Positions 40,775 through 50,453 of a stretch of 64,000 bases of DNA are shown one piece after another. The translations under genes were made by a program, and so were the position numbers. The stretch is taken from contig NZ_SDHW01000009.1 in assembly GCF_004118265.1 (NCBI RefSeq), positions 1-64,000 of the forward strand, written 5' to 3'. Below the pieces are notes generated by a model. It did no database searches. It was not told the DNA's origin and saw only the letters and a list, made by a program, of their open reading frames with translations. The first letter of the stretch is position 1. Every line of letters starts with the position of its first letter. The stretch is from Lacibacter luteus. Its GTDB lineage: Bacteria > Bacteroidota > Bacteroidia > Chitinophagales > Chitinophagaceae.

Positions 40775-41377
40775 ATGTTGAAAATCGGTTTAACAGGAGG
40801 TATTGGCAGTGGCAAAACCACTGTAGCCAAAGTACTGGAAGTGCTGGGCGTTCCTGTTTATTATGCTGATGATGCTGCAAAGCAACTGATGAATACCAAT
40901 GAAGCATTGAAGCAACAACTCATCAGCAATTTTGGTAAAGAAACCTACTTCGAAAACGGAGAACTTAACCGCAAACATCTTGCAGCCATTGTTTTTAACA
41001 GCAAAGAAAAACTTGCATTGCTAAACAGTTTTGTACACCCTGCTACCATTGCCGATGCGCAGGAATGGTTCAGCAAACAAACTGCACCCTATGTTGTAAA
41101 AGAAGCAGCATTGCTTTTTGAAAGTGGCACTGCAGAAGGACTTGATTATATTATTGGTGTTACAGCTCCGCTAACTATTCGTTTAAAACGTGTAATGAAT
41201 CGGGATCATGTGCCTGCAGAAGAAGTAAAAAGAAGAATGGCGAATCAAATAGATGAGCAATTAAAAATGAAACTCTGCGATTTTGCAGTACACAACAACG
41301 AGCAGCAGTTATTACTACCACAGGTTACAGCGTTGCACAACCATCTGCTGCAAAAAGCAAAGGAGGCTACCCTATGA
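40775..41377 (+). CDS. coaE: Dephospho-CoA kinase
   Basis: A 200-residue P-loop kinase: LTGGIGSGKTTVAK is the Walker A region (residues 5-18), DAAKQLMN follows the CoA-binding region, and DHVPAEEVKRRMANQIDEQL is the lid. It phosphorylates dephospho-CoA as the last step of CoA synthesis. The end overlaps the next gene by four bases. Length fits the family. Confidence 0.95.
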   Translation: MLKIGLTGGIGSGKTTVAKVLEVLGVPVYYADDAAKQLMNTNEALKQQLISNFGKETYFENGELNRKHLAAIVFNSKEKLALLNSFVHPATIADAQEWFSKQTAPYVVKEAALLFESGTAEGLDYIIGVTAPLTIRLKRVMNRDHVPAEEVKRRMANQIDEQLKMKLCDFAVHNNEQQLLLPQVTALHNHLLQKAKEATL

Positions 41378-42066
41378 GTTTACTCTTCATGATCATTATT
41401 GCAGCAGGACTTCCGTTTCTTACAGCACAGAGCTATAAGAACATCCGTAAGATGGAAGCAGAAATGGAAGGTGCGCAACTGGCGAAAATTCCGGTGTATC
41501 TGCAGTCTGTTATTATGCAGGTTATTTTGTGTACGCTTGCTTTTTTTGCGGCACGTAGTGAAGAAATCATCATTGTGTTTAAAAGTTCGTTTACGTTGCA
41601 ATCGGTTGGCGCAGCAGTTGGTTTAATTGCTATTGCATTGACGATTGCATGGCTATCGCAAAAATTTTCGAAAGAGAAAGAAGACAGTGGAACGCTTCAT
41701 CATATTTTACCCGATACAAACCTTGAACGTTTTGTTTGGATTCTTGCTTGCGTGGTAGCTGCATTTTGCGAAGAGTATATTTATCGTGGCGTGTTGTTTC
41801 AAATGGTTGGAAGTTATGTAGAGAATGTGTGGTGGATAGCTGCAGTACTCAGTGCAGTGGTATTTGCTTTCGGCCATGGTACACAAGGCGAAAAAGCAAT
41901 TGTACAAATCATTCCATTTGCCATCGGTTTTCAATTGCTGGTGTTACTCAGCGGAGGATTGCTACTGCCCATGATCGCTCATTTTATTTACAACGTACTT
42001 GTGGAGTTACTGTTCGGGGATAAGATAAAGAAAGATGCAGCCCCCTCAAACTCCCCCGAAGGGTGA
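41374..42066 (+). CDS. CPBP intramembrane metalloprotease
   Basis: A 230-residue integral membrane protein. The first motif CEEYIYRGVLF (Glu133, Glu134, Arg138) and the second FAFGHGTQGE (about residues 165-174) are the CPBP/Rce1-type catalytic motifs; the third H is in PMIAHFIYNVL (about residue 213). About six spans are visible. Members cleave membrane-bound substrates; the substrate here is not known. It is coupled to coaE by a four-base overlap. Confidence 0.85.
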   Translation: MSLLFMIIIAAGLPFLTAQSYKNIRKMEAEMEGAQLAKIPVYLQSVIMQVILCTLAFFAARSEEIIIVFKSSFTLQSVGAAVGLIAIALTIAWLSQKFSKEKEDSGTLHHILPDTNLERFVWILACVVAAFCEEYIYRGVLFQMVGSYVENVWWIAAVLSAVVFAFGHGTQGEKAIVQIIPFAIGFQLLVLLSGGLLLPMIAHFIYNVLVELLFGDKIKKDAAPSNSPEG

Positions 42067-42122
42067 GATTCCCAAGTACAGCCTTGACTTATTTGACTAT
42101 AATACCTTTTTCAGCAAGCATT

Positions 42123-42656
42123 TTAATCGTCTGTTTTGTAGTCATATTGCTTATATGATACAGTTTTTTGTATAGAATTATCCTGGCATCGTTTTAACTG
42201 AAAATATATGTCAATCTGCACCCACCCATTAATGTTTCTGCCGCTGAAATTTCCCGGAATCCAACCACATGCCGACCCTCTTATGACCTGATAAACCTCT
42301 TTCTTATACGATTCCGAATGACACTTTGTAACCGACAAATTACTCATCACACCATACTTACTGATTATGAATCTCACACGAGCAGTATCAAAATAAATTG
42401 AATCCTTATTCAATAATTCATTGGAAAGAAAACCAAATCCACCTGAGCTATTTAAATAACTTTTAAATGTATTAGAACCTCCAATGAAAGAAGGAACAAT
42501 TTCTATTTTTGTAAATACATTCTCTGAATTAATTTCTGCCTCAAAACATTCCTTTTTCAGTTGCTTCTGAGCAAGCAATTGTTCATAGCAGGTAATTAAT
42601 ACTAATACCGTCAATATGCATTTCATGTACGACGTTGAAACTACTTTTTTCTTCAT
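42123..42656 (-). CDS. TonB C-terminal-domain-like secreted protein
   Basis: A 177-residue protein with a signal peptide (MKCILTVLVLITCYEQLLAQ from Met11 is the more natural start). FTKIEIVPSFIGGSNTFKSY matches the PSFPGG-x-x-x-F-x-x-Y pattern that opens the TonB-like domain of many Bacteroidota proteins, then VRFIISKYGVMSNLSVTKCH fits the two strands of that fold. No TonB membrane helix is present, so it is a stand-alone secreted form. It forms a possible unit with the porQ gene behind it. Confidence 0.65.
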   Translation of the reverse strand: MKKKVVSTSYMKCILTVLVLITCYEQLLAQKQLKKECFEAEINSENVFTKIEIVPSFIGGSNTFKSYLNSSGGFGFLSNELLNKDSIYFDTARVRFIISKYGVMSNLSVTKCHSESYKKEVYQVIRGSACGWIPGNFSGRNINGWVQIDIYFQLKRCQDNSIQKTVSYKQYDYKTDD

Positions 42657-42713
42657 CTGACATTCATTATTGATTTTGACACAGCTGCTACCATCTAAAA
42701 ACTCAAAACGCCC

Positions 42714-43778
42714 TCACCATCCAGCCTTCTCTCCCCAACTGCCCAAACCGAAATATTGATTTAACGGCATCGTTAATCCTAACTGATTATAAGCAACATT
42801 ATTTTGGAAATAAGTTCGTGCATAACGCAGCTGCAGTTTCGAAAACAACACACCTGCACCTAATGAAAAGCCGGTTAAGCCGTTACCGCCTGTACTTACT
42901 TTCAACTCCTGGCTTCGTAATACATTAAAACCTGCAGTTACTTCTACCCTTCCACCAATTAAAAGTTGTGTTGAAAAAACAAAATGCTGAAACAGTTTGT
43001 CGAATGTAAATTTCTTTGCTGATGCATTTTCAAAACCATTCTCATTATTAAACAATGTATCGTTATACATAATGTTGAACCGATGCAGATGATGTGCTGT
43101 TAATGAAAAACGGATCGGCGCTTTTGCCAATCGTTTTGAAATACCAACCTGCAAATCGAAAGGAAGCTCTTCCGGTTCAGCAGGATTATATCGCTTCAAC
43201 TGTCCACCCATATTTACAGCAACAACACTTGCCTGCAGCAAATTGGCTGTGTCTTTATACAAAACCGCAACATCAGCTGCTATTGCGGAAGAACGGTATG
43301 GACCATAATTGCTTGCTAAAAACTTCAATGCAACTCCATACTTCCAACGGGTAAGATATTCCCTGCTTGCCATCAACTGTACAACAAAATCCCGTGGGCG
43401 GTACACGCCTTCAACATTGCCCGAAGCATCGGTTTGCTGGGTAGCACCATAATCGAAATAAAGAATACCTGCTGCAAAATTTGTTTGCAGTTTCTGATTA
43501 CGATACGCAAACATCCAATGCAGATTTTTTACGCCGGCATATAATGCATTAAAGTTGGCAACCATCTGCGTGTGCATAGCCGAATCGAGTTGTGCAGGAT
43601 TGCTGAATGCCAGTGAAAGATCGTTCGACTCATTACTTACATTAATACCACCCAATGCCGAAACCTGTGGCGATGCCGGAAACTTTAAAAAGTTATAAGC
43701 ACTCTGCCCGCCCAGCGTTTGTGCAGGTAGGTGAGCAGTAATACACAGTAAAAAGATTAAACAAACAGCAGCACGCAT
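42714..43778 (-). CDS. porQ: Type IX secretion protein PorQ
   Basis: A 354-residue outer-membrane barrel protein from MRAAVCLIFLLCITAHLPAQ; the longer frame upstream lacks a signal. The mature N-terminus GGQSAYNFLKFPASPQVSAL is the PorQ hallmark, followed by LALGGINVSNESNDLSLAFS-type strands and an end with FGLGSWGEKAGW. PorQ forms the shuttle between the type IX channel and PorU during cargo processing. The other secretion genes are not in the window. Confidence 0.85.
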   Translation of the reverse strand: MRAAVCLIFLLCITAHLPAQTLGGQSAYNFLKFPASPQVSALGGINVSNESNDLSLAFSNPAQLDSAMHTQMVANFNALYAGVKNLHWMFAYRNQKLQTNFAAGILYFDYGATQQTDASGNVEGVYRPRDFVVQLMASREYLTRWKYGVALKFLASNYGPYRSSAIAADVAVLYKDTANLLQASVVAVNMGGQLKRYNPAEPEELPFDLQVGISKRLAKAPIRFSLTAHHLHRFNIMYNDTLFNNENGFENASAKKFTFDKLFQHFVFSTQLLIGGRVEVTAGFNVLRSQELKVSTGGNGLTGFSLGAGVLFSKLQLRYARTYFQNNVAYNQLGLTMPLNQYFGLGSWGEKAGW

Positions 43779-43832
43779 AGCATTTATAATGCTGTAATTT
43801 AAACAGAAAACCGTACGGTTAGAAGTTGACAT

Positions 43833-43860
43833 AAAAAATCCCCCATGAAAATGGGGGAAT
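43833..43860 (-). terminator. Intrinsic terminator of lon
   Basis: TCCCCCAT (39-46 of this block, 43839-43846) pairs with ATGGGGGA (43851-43858) with a GAAA loop; on the leftward strand it is followed by a T-run. It ends lon transcription before porQ. Confidence 0.8.
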
Positions 43861-43957
43861 GCTTTTGATCCTTAAAACAACCAACATGAATGAACTTCGT
43901 GTTCGTTTGTATTTATAACAGGACGGAGAAGAATTGGTTCATTAACCCCTAAAAAAA

Positions 43958-46363
43958 TTACAGTAATGCAAGATCGAGCACCTGCTGCATTGTTTTTACA
44001 TAATGAAACTTCATACCCTTAATGTATTGCGAATTGATCTCCTGTACATCCTTTTCGTTTTGCCAGCAAAGAATCACTTCTTTAATGCCGGCACGTTTTG
44101 CTGCCAGAATTTTTTCTTTAATACCTCCAACAGGTAACACTTGCCCTCGCAACGTAATCTCTCCGGTCATTGCAAGAAATGGTTTTACCCGGCGGCCAGT
44201 AAACGCACTGCTGATAGCCGACAACATGGTAATGCCTGCACTCGGTCCATCTTTCGGCACTGCACCTTCTGGCACATGCAGATGAATATTTTTCTTCTGA
44301 AAATCTTCGGGATCAATGCCGAGCTTTTTATAATTCGCCTGCAAATAGCTCAATGCTGTTGTAGCACTTTCCTTCATTACATTACCGAGATTACCGGTTA
44401 AGCGCAACTCACCTTTGCCATCGGTTAAACTTGTTTCAATAAACAGAATATCGCCACCAACAGCAGTCCATGCTAAACCAACGGCTACACCAGCCATGTT
44501 TGCGGTTTTGTACAGCTCGTTACTGTAACGTGCTTTGCCCAATATGCGTTCAATATCGTTAGCTGTAAGTGTAGGTTTCAGCTTTTCTTTCAATGCATAT
44601 TCTTTCGCCTGCGAACGCATAATAGAAGCCAGCTGTCTGTCTAACTCACGCACACCACTTTCTCTTGTGTACTCTTCAATTACTTTACGCAGTACAGCAT
44701 CACTTATTTTAAACGAAAACCTCTGCAAGCCATGTGCTTCTTTTTGTTTGGGAACAAGATAGTTTTTGGCGATCTCTATCTTCTCTTCCACTGCATAACC
44801 ACTCAGATCAATTATTTCCAAACGATCACGCAAAGCAGGTTGTATAGATGCAAGACTGTTTGCTGTAGCAATAAACAATACTTTACTCAGATCATATTCC
44901 AATTCGAGATAGTTATCGTAAAAGGTATGGTTCTGTTCAGGATCCAGTAACTCCAGCAATGCACTTGAAGGATCGCCACGAAAATCGTTACCGATCTTAT
45001 CGATCTCATCTAGGATCATTACCGGGTTCGATGTTTTTACTTTGCGCAACGATTGTAAGATGCGACCGGGCATTGCACCAATATATGTTTTGCGATGACC
45101 ACGTACTTCACTTTCGTCGTGCAAACCACCCAAACTTATACGTACATACTTACGGCCAAGTGCACTTGCAATACTTTTACCCAACGATGTTTTACCAATA
45201 CCGGGAGGGCCAAGCAAACAAAGGATGGGGCTTTTCATATCGCCCTTCAGTTTTAATACAGCCAGGTATTCAAGAATACGTTCTTTTACTTTTTGAATAC
45301 CGTAATGATCGTGGTCTAAAACTTTCTTTGCTTTTTTCAGATCGTATTGATCATTGCTGTATTCGCCCCAGGGCAAATCAAGCATCAGATCAAGATGATT
45401 GTACACCACCGAATAATCAGGCGTTGATGAATGCATGCGCTCCAGCTTTTCAACACCTTTGCGGAACATTTCTTTTGCAGCTTCGCTCCACTGTTTTATT
45501 TCGGCCTTCTTCTTCATTTCCTGTATCTCCAGGTCGTTGCTGTCGCCGCCTAATTCTTCTTTAATACTTTTTAACTGCTGCTGTAAAAAGTAATCACGTT
45601 GCTGTTTATCTAACTCTGTTCTTGTTTTGTTGGTTACTTTATTCTTCAGCTCGGTGTATTGCAATTCTTTTTGCAATAACGATAACAACAATTCTGCACG
45701 CTGACGGATATTCTGCGTTTCGAGTAACTGTTGTTTCTCTTTAATATCGCTGTTAAGATTATTGCTTACAAAGTGTACAAGAAAAGCAGGGTTCTCAATA
45801 TTCTTCAGAATGATCGAAGCTTCACTTGGAATATTCGGCGAAAGTTGAATGATCTGCGCCGCCATATCTTTAATTGAACCTGCTATTGCTTTAAAGTTAT
45901 CATCTTCCGGTGTTGCTTCTTCGCTCAACACTTCGATGCTTGCTTTAAAAAACGGATCTTCTGCAGTAATGCTGTTGATGCTGAAACGCTTTTTACCCTG
46001 TATAATAACCGTTGTGCCGCCATCGGGCATTTTAATAAGCTTTACAACTTTGGCAATTGTACCAACATCTTCCAGATCATTAACGGTAGGGTCTTCAACA
46101 TTGCTGTCTTTTTGTGCAACAACACCAACCAGTTTATCTGTTTTGTACGCTTCATTTACAGCCTGTATACTTTTATCTCTGCCAACAGTAATGGGCAATA
46201 CAACACCCGGAAATAACACGGTATTTCGTAATGGAAGAATCGGCAGTTCTGCGGGAAAATCTGCTATATCGTCGCCATCGGACTCTGCTTCGTTTAATGG
46301 GATGATGGGTAAAAAATCAACATCTTCATCGCCCGGCCTCAAAAACAAACTCTTTTCGTTCAT
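43958..46363 (-). CDS. lon: ATP-dependent protease Lon
   Basis: An 801-residue AAA+ protease. The N-terminal LON substrate domain begins around LPILPLRNTVLFPGVVLPIT. The ATPase holds Walker A GPPGIGKTSLG (about residue 385) and Walker B VMILDEIDK (about residue 455). The protease domain has the catalytic Ser in KDGPSAGITM (about residue 710). It degrades misfolded and regulatory proteins in the cytosol. A terminator follows and no partner gene is close. Confidence 0.97.
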   Translation of the reverse strand: MNEKSLFLRPGDEDVDFLPIIPLNEAESDGDDIADFPAELPILPLRNTVLFPGVVLPITVGRDKSIQAVNEAYKTDKLVGVVAQKDSNVEDPTVNDLEDVGTIAKVVKLIKMPDGGTTVIIQGKKRFSINSITAEDPFFKASIEVLSEEATPEDDNFKAIAGSIKDMAAQIIQLSPNIPSEASIILKNIENPAFLVHFVSNNLNSDIKEKQQLLETQNIRQRAELLLSLLQKELQYTELKNKVTNKTRTELDKQQRDYFLQQQLKSIKEELGGDSNDLEIQEMKKKAEIKQWSEAAKEMFRKGVEKLERMHSSTPDYSVVYNHLDLMLDLPWGEYSNDQYDLKKAKKVLDHDHYGIQKVKERILEYLAVLKLKGDMKSPILCLLGPPGIGKTSLGKSIASALGRKYVRISLGGLHDESEVRGHRKTYIGAMPGRILQSLRKVKTSNPVMILDEIDKIGNDFRGDPSSALLELLDPEQNHTFYDNYLELEYDLSKVLFIATANSLASIQPALRDRLEIIDLSGYAVEEKIEIAKNYLVPKQKEAHGLQRFSFKISDAVLRKVIEEYTRESGVRELDRQLASIMRSQAKEYALKEKLKPTLTANDIERILGKARYSNELYKTANMAGVAVGLAWTAVGGDILFIETSLTDGKGELRLTGNLGNVMKESATTALSYLQANYKKLGIDPEDFQKKNIHLHVPEGAVPKDGPSAGITMLSAISSAFTGRRVKPFLAMTGEITLRGQVLPVGGIKEKILAAKRAGIKEVILCWQNEKDVQEINSQYIKGMKFHYVKTMQQVLDLALL

Positions 46364-46482
46364 ACAATTCTTTTAGTCAATTTGACAGATAAGCCCCTTA
46401 TAAAGGGGCTCTCTTATAATTTCTGTATACTGCCAATATTAATGCCAGCCATCCGGCAACTGCAAAATCTTCATGCTTACTG

Positions 46483-48135
46483 CTATTGCAGAACAGGTAA
46501 AATAGGCTTTCCAACACAACCGCTCGGCATTTGTATGCGTAACATTGCGGCTATGGTTGGCGCAATATCTGTCATATACACTTCCTGGTTGCTCTTGCCC
46601 GGCTTAATACCCCAACCATACCATACAAGAGGAATATGACTGTCGTACGGATTCCACAAACCATGTGTTGTTCCTGTAGCACCACCATCGATCCAGCCTG
46701 GCGCTAAAATAATTTGAATATCACCACTGCGTTTTGGATGCCAGCCATTACTTAAACGGTCTTTCACCACTGCATTCATCGGCTGCTCTGTTAATTCATC
46801 TATTTCAAATACACGATCAACACCTTTAATTGCTCTTGCATAGTTCATTACTATTTGTACAATAGCCGAACGATCAAGTTTAGCAGAATCAATTAATTTA
46901 TGATTAAGACTTACCTGGTAATTAGCAACACCCAAAATAATATTGTTTGCACCGTAAGCTGCAGATAACTGTTTGTTTAGATCGCTTACAAGTTTATTAT
47001 CATCCACTACTCCGCCGGGCAATTTATGTTCGATAGAAAAACCGGGCACATGTGCCACACCATGATCGGCAGTAAGAAAACTTACATACTGTCCTTTACC
47101 TACTGTTTTATCAAGATAATCGAAGAGTTCGCCAAGGTCTTTATCCAAACGTAAAAAACCATCCTCTGCTTCAATTGAATTTGGGCCAAATGCATGGCCA
47201 ATATAATCGGATGATGAAAAACTTACTGCAAGAAAATCGGTGATGGCATCTTTGCCCAATTCTTCACTTGCAACAGCTTCTTTTGCCATCATCATTGTTA
47301 AAGTGTTACCGTAAGGTGTTGATGAAATGGCTCCATAATTTTTGCCAACAAACTTTTTAAAATCGTACGGAAACCCTTTCTGATCGCTGCCAAATGGTTT
47401 GGCTTCATATTCGTTTTCATCTTTGGTGCTTTGCGCATACGTGTTTATTGGAAAAACAGTGTTCCATCCTTTTTCATAAAATGCATCAACATACTTTTTA
47501 TCGTTGAAATTTTTTACCCACTGTGGCAAATCGTTCATGTAATAAGTAGAAGTGATCCAGTTACCATTTTTAGAATCGTACCAGTATGCTGCATTAGCGC
47601 TATGCCCTGCGGGTAAAATACCTCCACGATCTTTAATAGCAATACCAATTACTTTGCTGCGAAAGTTGGTGGCTAAACGTAATTCGTCGCAGATGGTTGT
47701 TGTAAGCATATTACGTGGACTCATTTCGCCTGCATTAGAAGTGCTGCCAACCGTTTTAACCAATTTGTCTTCGCTGCAATACATCATACGGCCAACCTCA
47801 TAATCGTACCAACTATTTCCTGTAATACCATGCACTGCGGGTACGCTTCCGGTGTAAACACTGGTATGCCCGCAAGCGGTAATTGTGGGCGTGTAAGGAA
47901 TAAACGTGTTTTCGCAACTGAAACCCTGGTTAAGCATCCGCTTAAAACCGCCGTTTGCAGCATAGCGGTCGTAATAACGATAGAGATAATCCCAACGCAT
48001 CTGATCAACCATTATACCCACTACCAATTTGGGGCGTTGTACAGTGGTTGCAGATGGAGTTTTAGACGTTGCAGTTTGCTGTGCCTGAAGCTGAAATACA
48101 AATGTAAAAACAGCAATAAAAGAGAAAAAACGCAT
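46483..48135 (-). CDS. pafA: PafA-type alkaline phosphatase
   Basis: A 550-residue protein from MRFFSFIAVFTFVFQLQAQ, a Sec signal peptide. KLVVGIMVDQMRWDYL holds the first metal Asp, YTPTITACGHTSV the nucleophile Thr86, and FLTADHGVAHVPGF two further ligands, matching the PafA family of threonine-type phosphomonoesterases. It hydrolyses phosphate esters in the periplasm or outside. A leftward TATATTTG with TTG 18 bases away lies just upstream. The longer frame to 48186 crosses that promoter. Confidence 0.85.
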   Translation of the reverse strand: MRFFSFIAVFTFVFQLQAQQTATSKTPSATTVQRPKLVVGIMVDQMRWDYLYRYYDRYAANGGFKRMLNQGFSCENTFIPYTPTITACGHTSVYTGSVPAVHGITGNSWYDYEVGRMMYCSEDKLVKTVGSTSNAGEMSPRNMLTTTICDELRLATNFRSKVIGIAIKDRGGILPAGHSANAAYWYDSKNGNWITSTYYMNDLPQWVKNFNDKKYVDAFYEKGWNTVFPINTYAQSTKDENEYEAKPFGSDQKGFPYDFKKFVGKNYGAISSTPYGNTLTMMMAKEAVASEELGKDAITDFLAVSFSSSDYIGHAFGPNSIEAEDGFLRLDKDLGELFDYLDKTVGKGQYVSFLTADHGVAHVPGFSIEHKLPGGVVDDNKLVSDLNKQLSAAYGANNIILGVANYQVSLNHKLIDSAKLDRSAIVQIVMNYARAIKGVDRVFEIDELTEQPMNAVVKDRLSNGWHPKRSGDIQIILAPGWIDGGATGTTHGLWNPYDSHIPLVWYGWGIKPGKSNQEVYMTDIAPTIAAMLRIQMPSGCVGKPILPVLQ

Positions 48136-48152
48136 ATGATTGATTTGAAAGG

Positions 48153-48181
48153 CAAATATACCGTTGGCAGCTTCAAAACAA
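48153..48181 (-). promoter_or_regulatory. Promoter of the pafA gene
   Basis: On the leftward strand TATATTTG (48160-48153) matches the -7 element exactly, and TTG (48181-48179) lies 18 bases before it. It is 18 bases upstream of the start at 48135. Confidence 0.6.
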
Positions 48182-48238
48182 AGCATTTTTACAGGAAGGG
48201 AAGCTGTTGAATCGCTTCATCAATCGGGGTTAAATCCT

Positions 48239-48246
48239 TACCTTTG
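48239..48246 (+). promoter_or_regulatory. -7 promoter element ahead of the SPT-like gene
   Basis: TACCTTTG matches TAnnTTTG exactly, 32 bases upstream of the start at 48279. No -33 TTG stands at the usual spacing. Confidence 0.6.
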
Positions 48247-48278
48247 CGGCAATTTTTCACACTTAACAATTTCTTTAT

Positions 48279-49535
48279 ATGGCAGATATCTTTGAGAAGC
48301 TTATTAAGAACTATGGACCTATTGGCCAGCACAGAGAACGTGCACATGGTTACTTTGCGTTCCCCAAGCTGGAAGGCGAAATTCACAGCAGAATGAAGTT
48401 CCGTGGCAAAGAGAAAATCGTTTGGAGTCTTAATAACTATCTGGGTCTTGCCAACCACCCCGAAATAAGAAAAGTTGATGCCGAAGCGGCTCAGCAATGG
48501 GGCCTTGCTTACCCAATGGGTGCACGTATGATGAGTGGTAACTCAAACCTGCACGAACAACTGGAAAAAGAACTGGCAGAATTTGAAATGAAGGAAGATG
48601 CCATCCTGATGAATTTCGGTTACCAGGGTATTATGAGTGCCATTGATGCCGTATGCGGCCGCCATGATGTAATTGTGTACGATGCCGAAAGTCATGCATG
48701 TATCATTGATGGTTTGCGTTTACATCCCGGCCATCGTTATGTGTTTAAGCACAACGATGTTGAAGATTGCGAAAAACAATTGCAACGTGCAAGTGCTTTG
48801 ATTGAAAAACAAGGTGCGGGTGGTATTCTTGTAATTACCGAAGGTGTGTTTGGTATGGCGGGCGACCAGGGCAGATTGAAAGAAATTTGTGATTTAAAAG
48901 CGAAATACGAATTCCGTTTGTTGGTTGATGATGCACATGGTTTTGGTACACTTGGTAAAACAGGTGCCGGTGCAGGTGAAGAACAAGGTTGCCAGGATGG
49001 TATTGATCTTTACTTCAGCACATTTGCAAAATCAATGGCATCAATTGGTGCTTTTTTAGCAGGCCCACGTGTAATTATTGATTATATCCGTTACAACATC
49101 CGCTCACAAATATTTGCAAAGAGCTTACCAATGCCGATTGTTGTTGGTAACCTTAAGCGTTTGGAAATGTTACGTACAATGCCTGAGTTAAAAGAAAAAC
49201 TCTGGAGCAATGCACTGAAACTGCAAAATGGTTTAAAAGAAAGAGGTTTTGATATTGGCAAAACCGATAGCCCTGTTACGCCGGTTTACATGAAAGGTGG
49301 TGTTGAAGAAGCAACAGCAATGGTAATGGATCTGCGTGAGAACTACAACATCTTCGCATCCATTGTTGTGTATCCTGTAATTCCAAAAGGCCACATCATT
49401 TACCGTTTAATTCCTTCTGCTGCACATACCGATGCAGACATTGAAGAAACACTTACAGCATTCTCCGAAACAAAAGCCAAGCTCGATGCAGGTGCTTACA
49501 AAGTAGAAGCTATACCTGATATGGCAAATGCATAA
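48279..49535 (+). CDS. Alpha-oxoamine synthase, likely serine palmitoyltransferase
   Basis: A 418-residue PLP enzyme. The Schiff-base lysine is Lys251 in STFAKSMAS, the pyridine-binding Asp is in LVDDAHGFG (Asp217), and the stacking His is in DAESHACII (His139). Family members join an amino acid to an acyl-CoA: serine palmitoyltransferase (first step of sphingolipid synthesis), KBL or AONS. In Bacteroidota the SMASIGAF lysine environment and stand-alone context fit SPT. Substrate is not proven by the sequence. It stands as one gene with its own promoter and terminator. Confidence 0.75.
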   Translation: MADIFEKLIKNYGPIGQHRERAHGYFAFPKLEGEIHSRMKFRGKEKIVWSLNNYLGLANHPEIRKVDAEAAQQWGLAYPMGARMMSGNSNLHEQLEKELAEFEMKEDAILMNFGYQGIMSAIDAVCGRHDVIVYDAESHACIIDGLRLHPGHRYVFKHNDVEDCEKQLQRASALIEKQGAGGILVITEGVFGMAGDQGRLKEICDLKAKYEFRLLVDDAHGFGTLGKTGAGAGEEQGCQDGIDLYFSTFAKSMASIGAFLAGPRVIIDYIRYNIRSQIFAKSLPMPIVVGNLKRLEMLRTMPELKEKLWSNALKLQNGLKERGFDIGKTDSPVTPVYMKGGVEEATAMVMDLRENYNIFASIVVYPVIPKGHIIYRLIPSAAHTDADIEETLTAFSETKAKLDAGAYKVEAIPDMANA

Positions 49536-49553
49536 TCATCATGCTACAACATA

Positions 49554-49586
49554 AAAAGAGGCGGTTGCAATGCAACCGCCTCTTTT
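49554..49586. terminator. Bidirectional terminator
   Basis: AAAAGAGGCGGTTGC (49554-49568) pairs perfectly with GCAACCGCCTCTTTT (49572-49586). It separates two converging genes and works on both strands. Confidence 0.9.
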
Positions 49587-49610
49587 CTTTTTATTCAAAC
49601 GCTGAATTTG

Positions 49611-50288
49611 TTATCGCAGATCAACTACCTCAACGCCGGGGTATTTTGCTTTATTAAACACAAACTGTGCATCGGTAATGTTGGCATTGCCATTAAGTGA
49701 ACCAACAGTGTACGTGTATTTGTTACCACTCTTTTCCATTACTCTTGTACTGTAAATGGTTTGTGTTGCTTTATCAACCCATACCAATACTTTAAAGAAC
49801 GATTTCGATTTATCAACGGGCGTTAATTCAATTTCCTGCAGTGTTTTACCTGCTTCTTTTTTCTCGCCATTTAATTTGTACAGAAAATCTTTATCGTAAA
49901 AATTAGTAAAGAGTTTTTGCGGTGTAATTGAACTTGCAGAAGCTTCAAACTTTGAAATGGTTACTTCGTTTGCCGCTTTGTCGTAAGTAGATACGGTTAC
50001 GCCATCACAAAAAATATCCTGACCTCCTGTAATGCTTACACGATACTTGTTTCCTTTTGTGTAAAGCGTGCCTTTTTTAACACCAAGCACTTTGCCTTTA
50101 GCATCTTCACTTTTAAAAGTAAACGTAGCTTGTACTGCTTTGTATGTTTTAAACTTGGCGCTTACTGCATCGAGAATTTTTTTAGCAGCAGGATCGCTTT
50201 TACCCAGGGTTTGGGTTTGTGCCATTCCCGCAACTGTAATAAATGCGCTCACCAATACTGTTGCAATTGTCTTCATTCTAACGTTCAT
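49611..50288 (-). CDS. Outer-membrane lipoprotein carrier LolA-like protein
   Basis: A 225-residue protein with a signal peptide (MKTIATVLVSAFITVAGMAQ from the second Met). The mature part begins with a helix (AKKILDAVSAKFKTYKAVQA), then half-barrel strands including ATFTFKSEDAKGKVLGVKKG, YRVSITGGQDIFCDG and IELTPVDKSKSFFKVLVWVD. This is the LolA fold, which carries lipoproteins across the periplasm. A leftward TATCTTTG (50418-50411) lies about 120 bases upstream. Confidence 0.85.
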   Translation of the reverse strand: MNVRMKTIATVLVSAFITVAGMAQTQTLGKSDPAAKKILDAVSAKFKTYKAVQATFTFKSEDAKGKVLGVKKGTLYTKGNKYRVSITGGQDIFCDGVTVSTYDKAANEVTISKFEASASSITPQKLFTNFYDKDFLYKLNGEKKEAGKTLQEIELTPVDKSKSFFKVLVWVDKATQTIYSTRVMEKSGNKYTYTVGSLNGNANITDAQFVFNKAKYPGVEVVDLR

Positions 50289-50410
50289 TATCTGTTTTAT
50301 TTTATGGATCGATTGTGCATCCTGTTTCAGCTTCAGATTTATTTAAAGCTGCGTTGGTTGCAATGCTAAAACTTAATAATTTCTAAAGGTGATTGTTTCA
50401 AAGGCGATTG

Positions 50411-50418
50411 CAAAGATA
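50411..50418 (-). promoter_or_regulatory. -7 promoter element of the LolA-like gene
   Basis: On the leftward strand this reads TATCTTTG, an exact TAnnTTTG match. It lies between the FtsK gene stop and the lolA start, so lolA can be transcribed separately from ftsK. Confidence 0.5.
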
Positions 50419-50453
50419 GGCATCTGCAGGAGAAAAGATTTTGTTTCAACCCC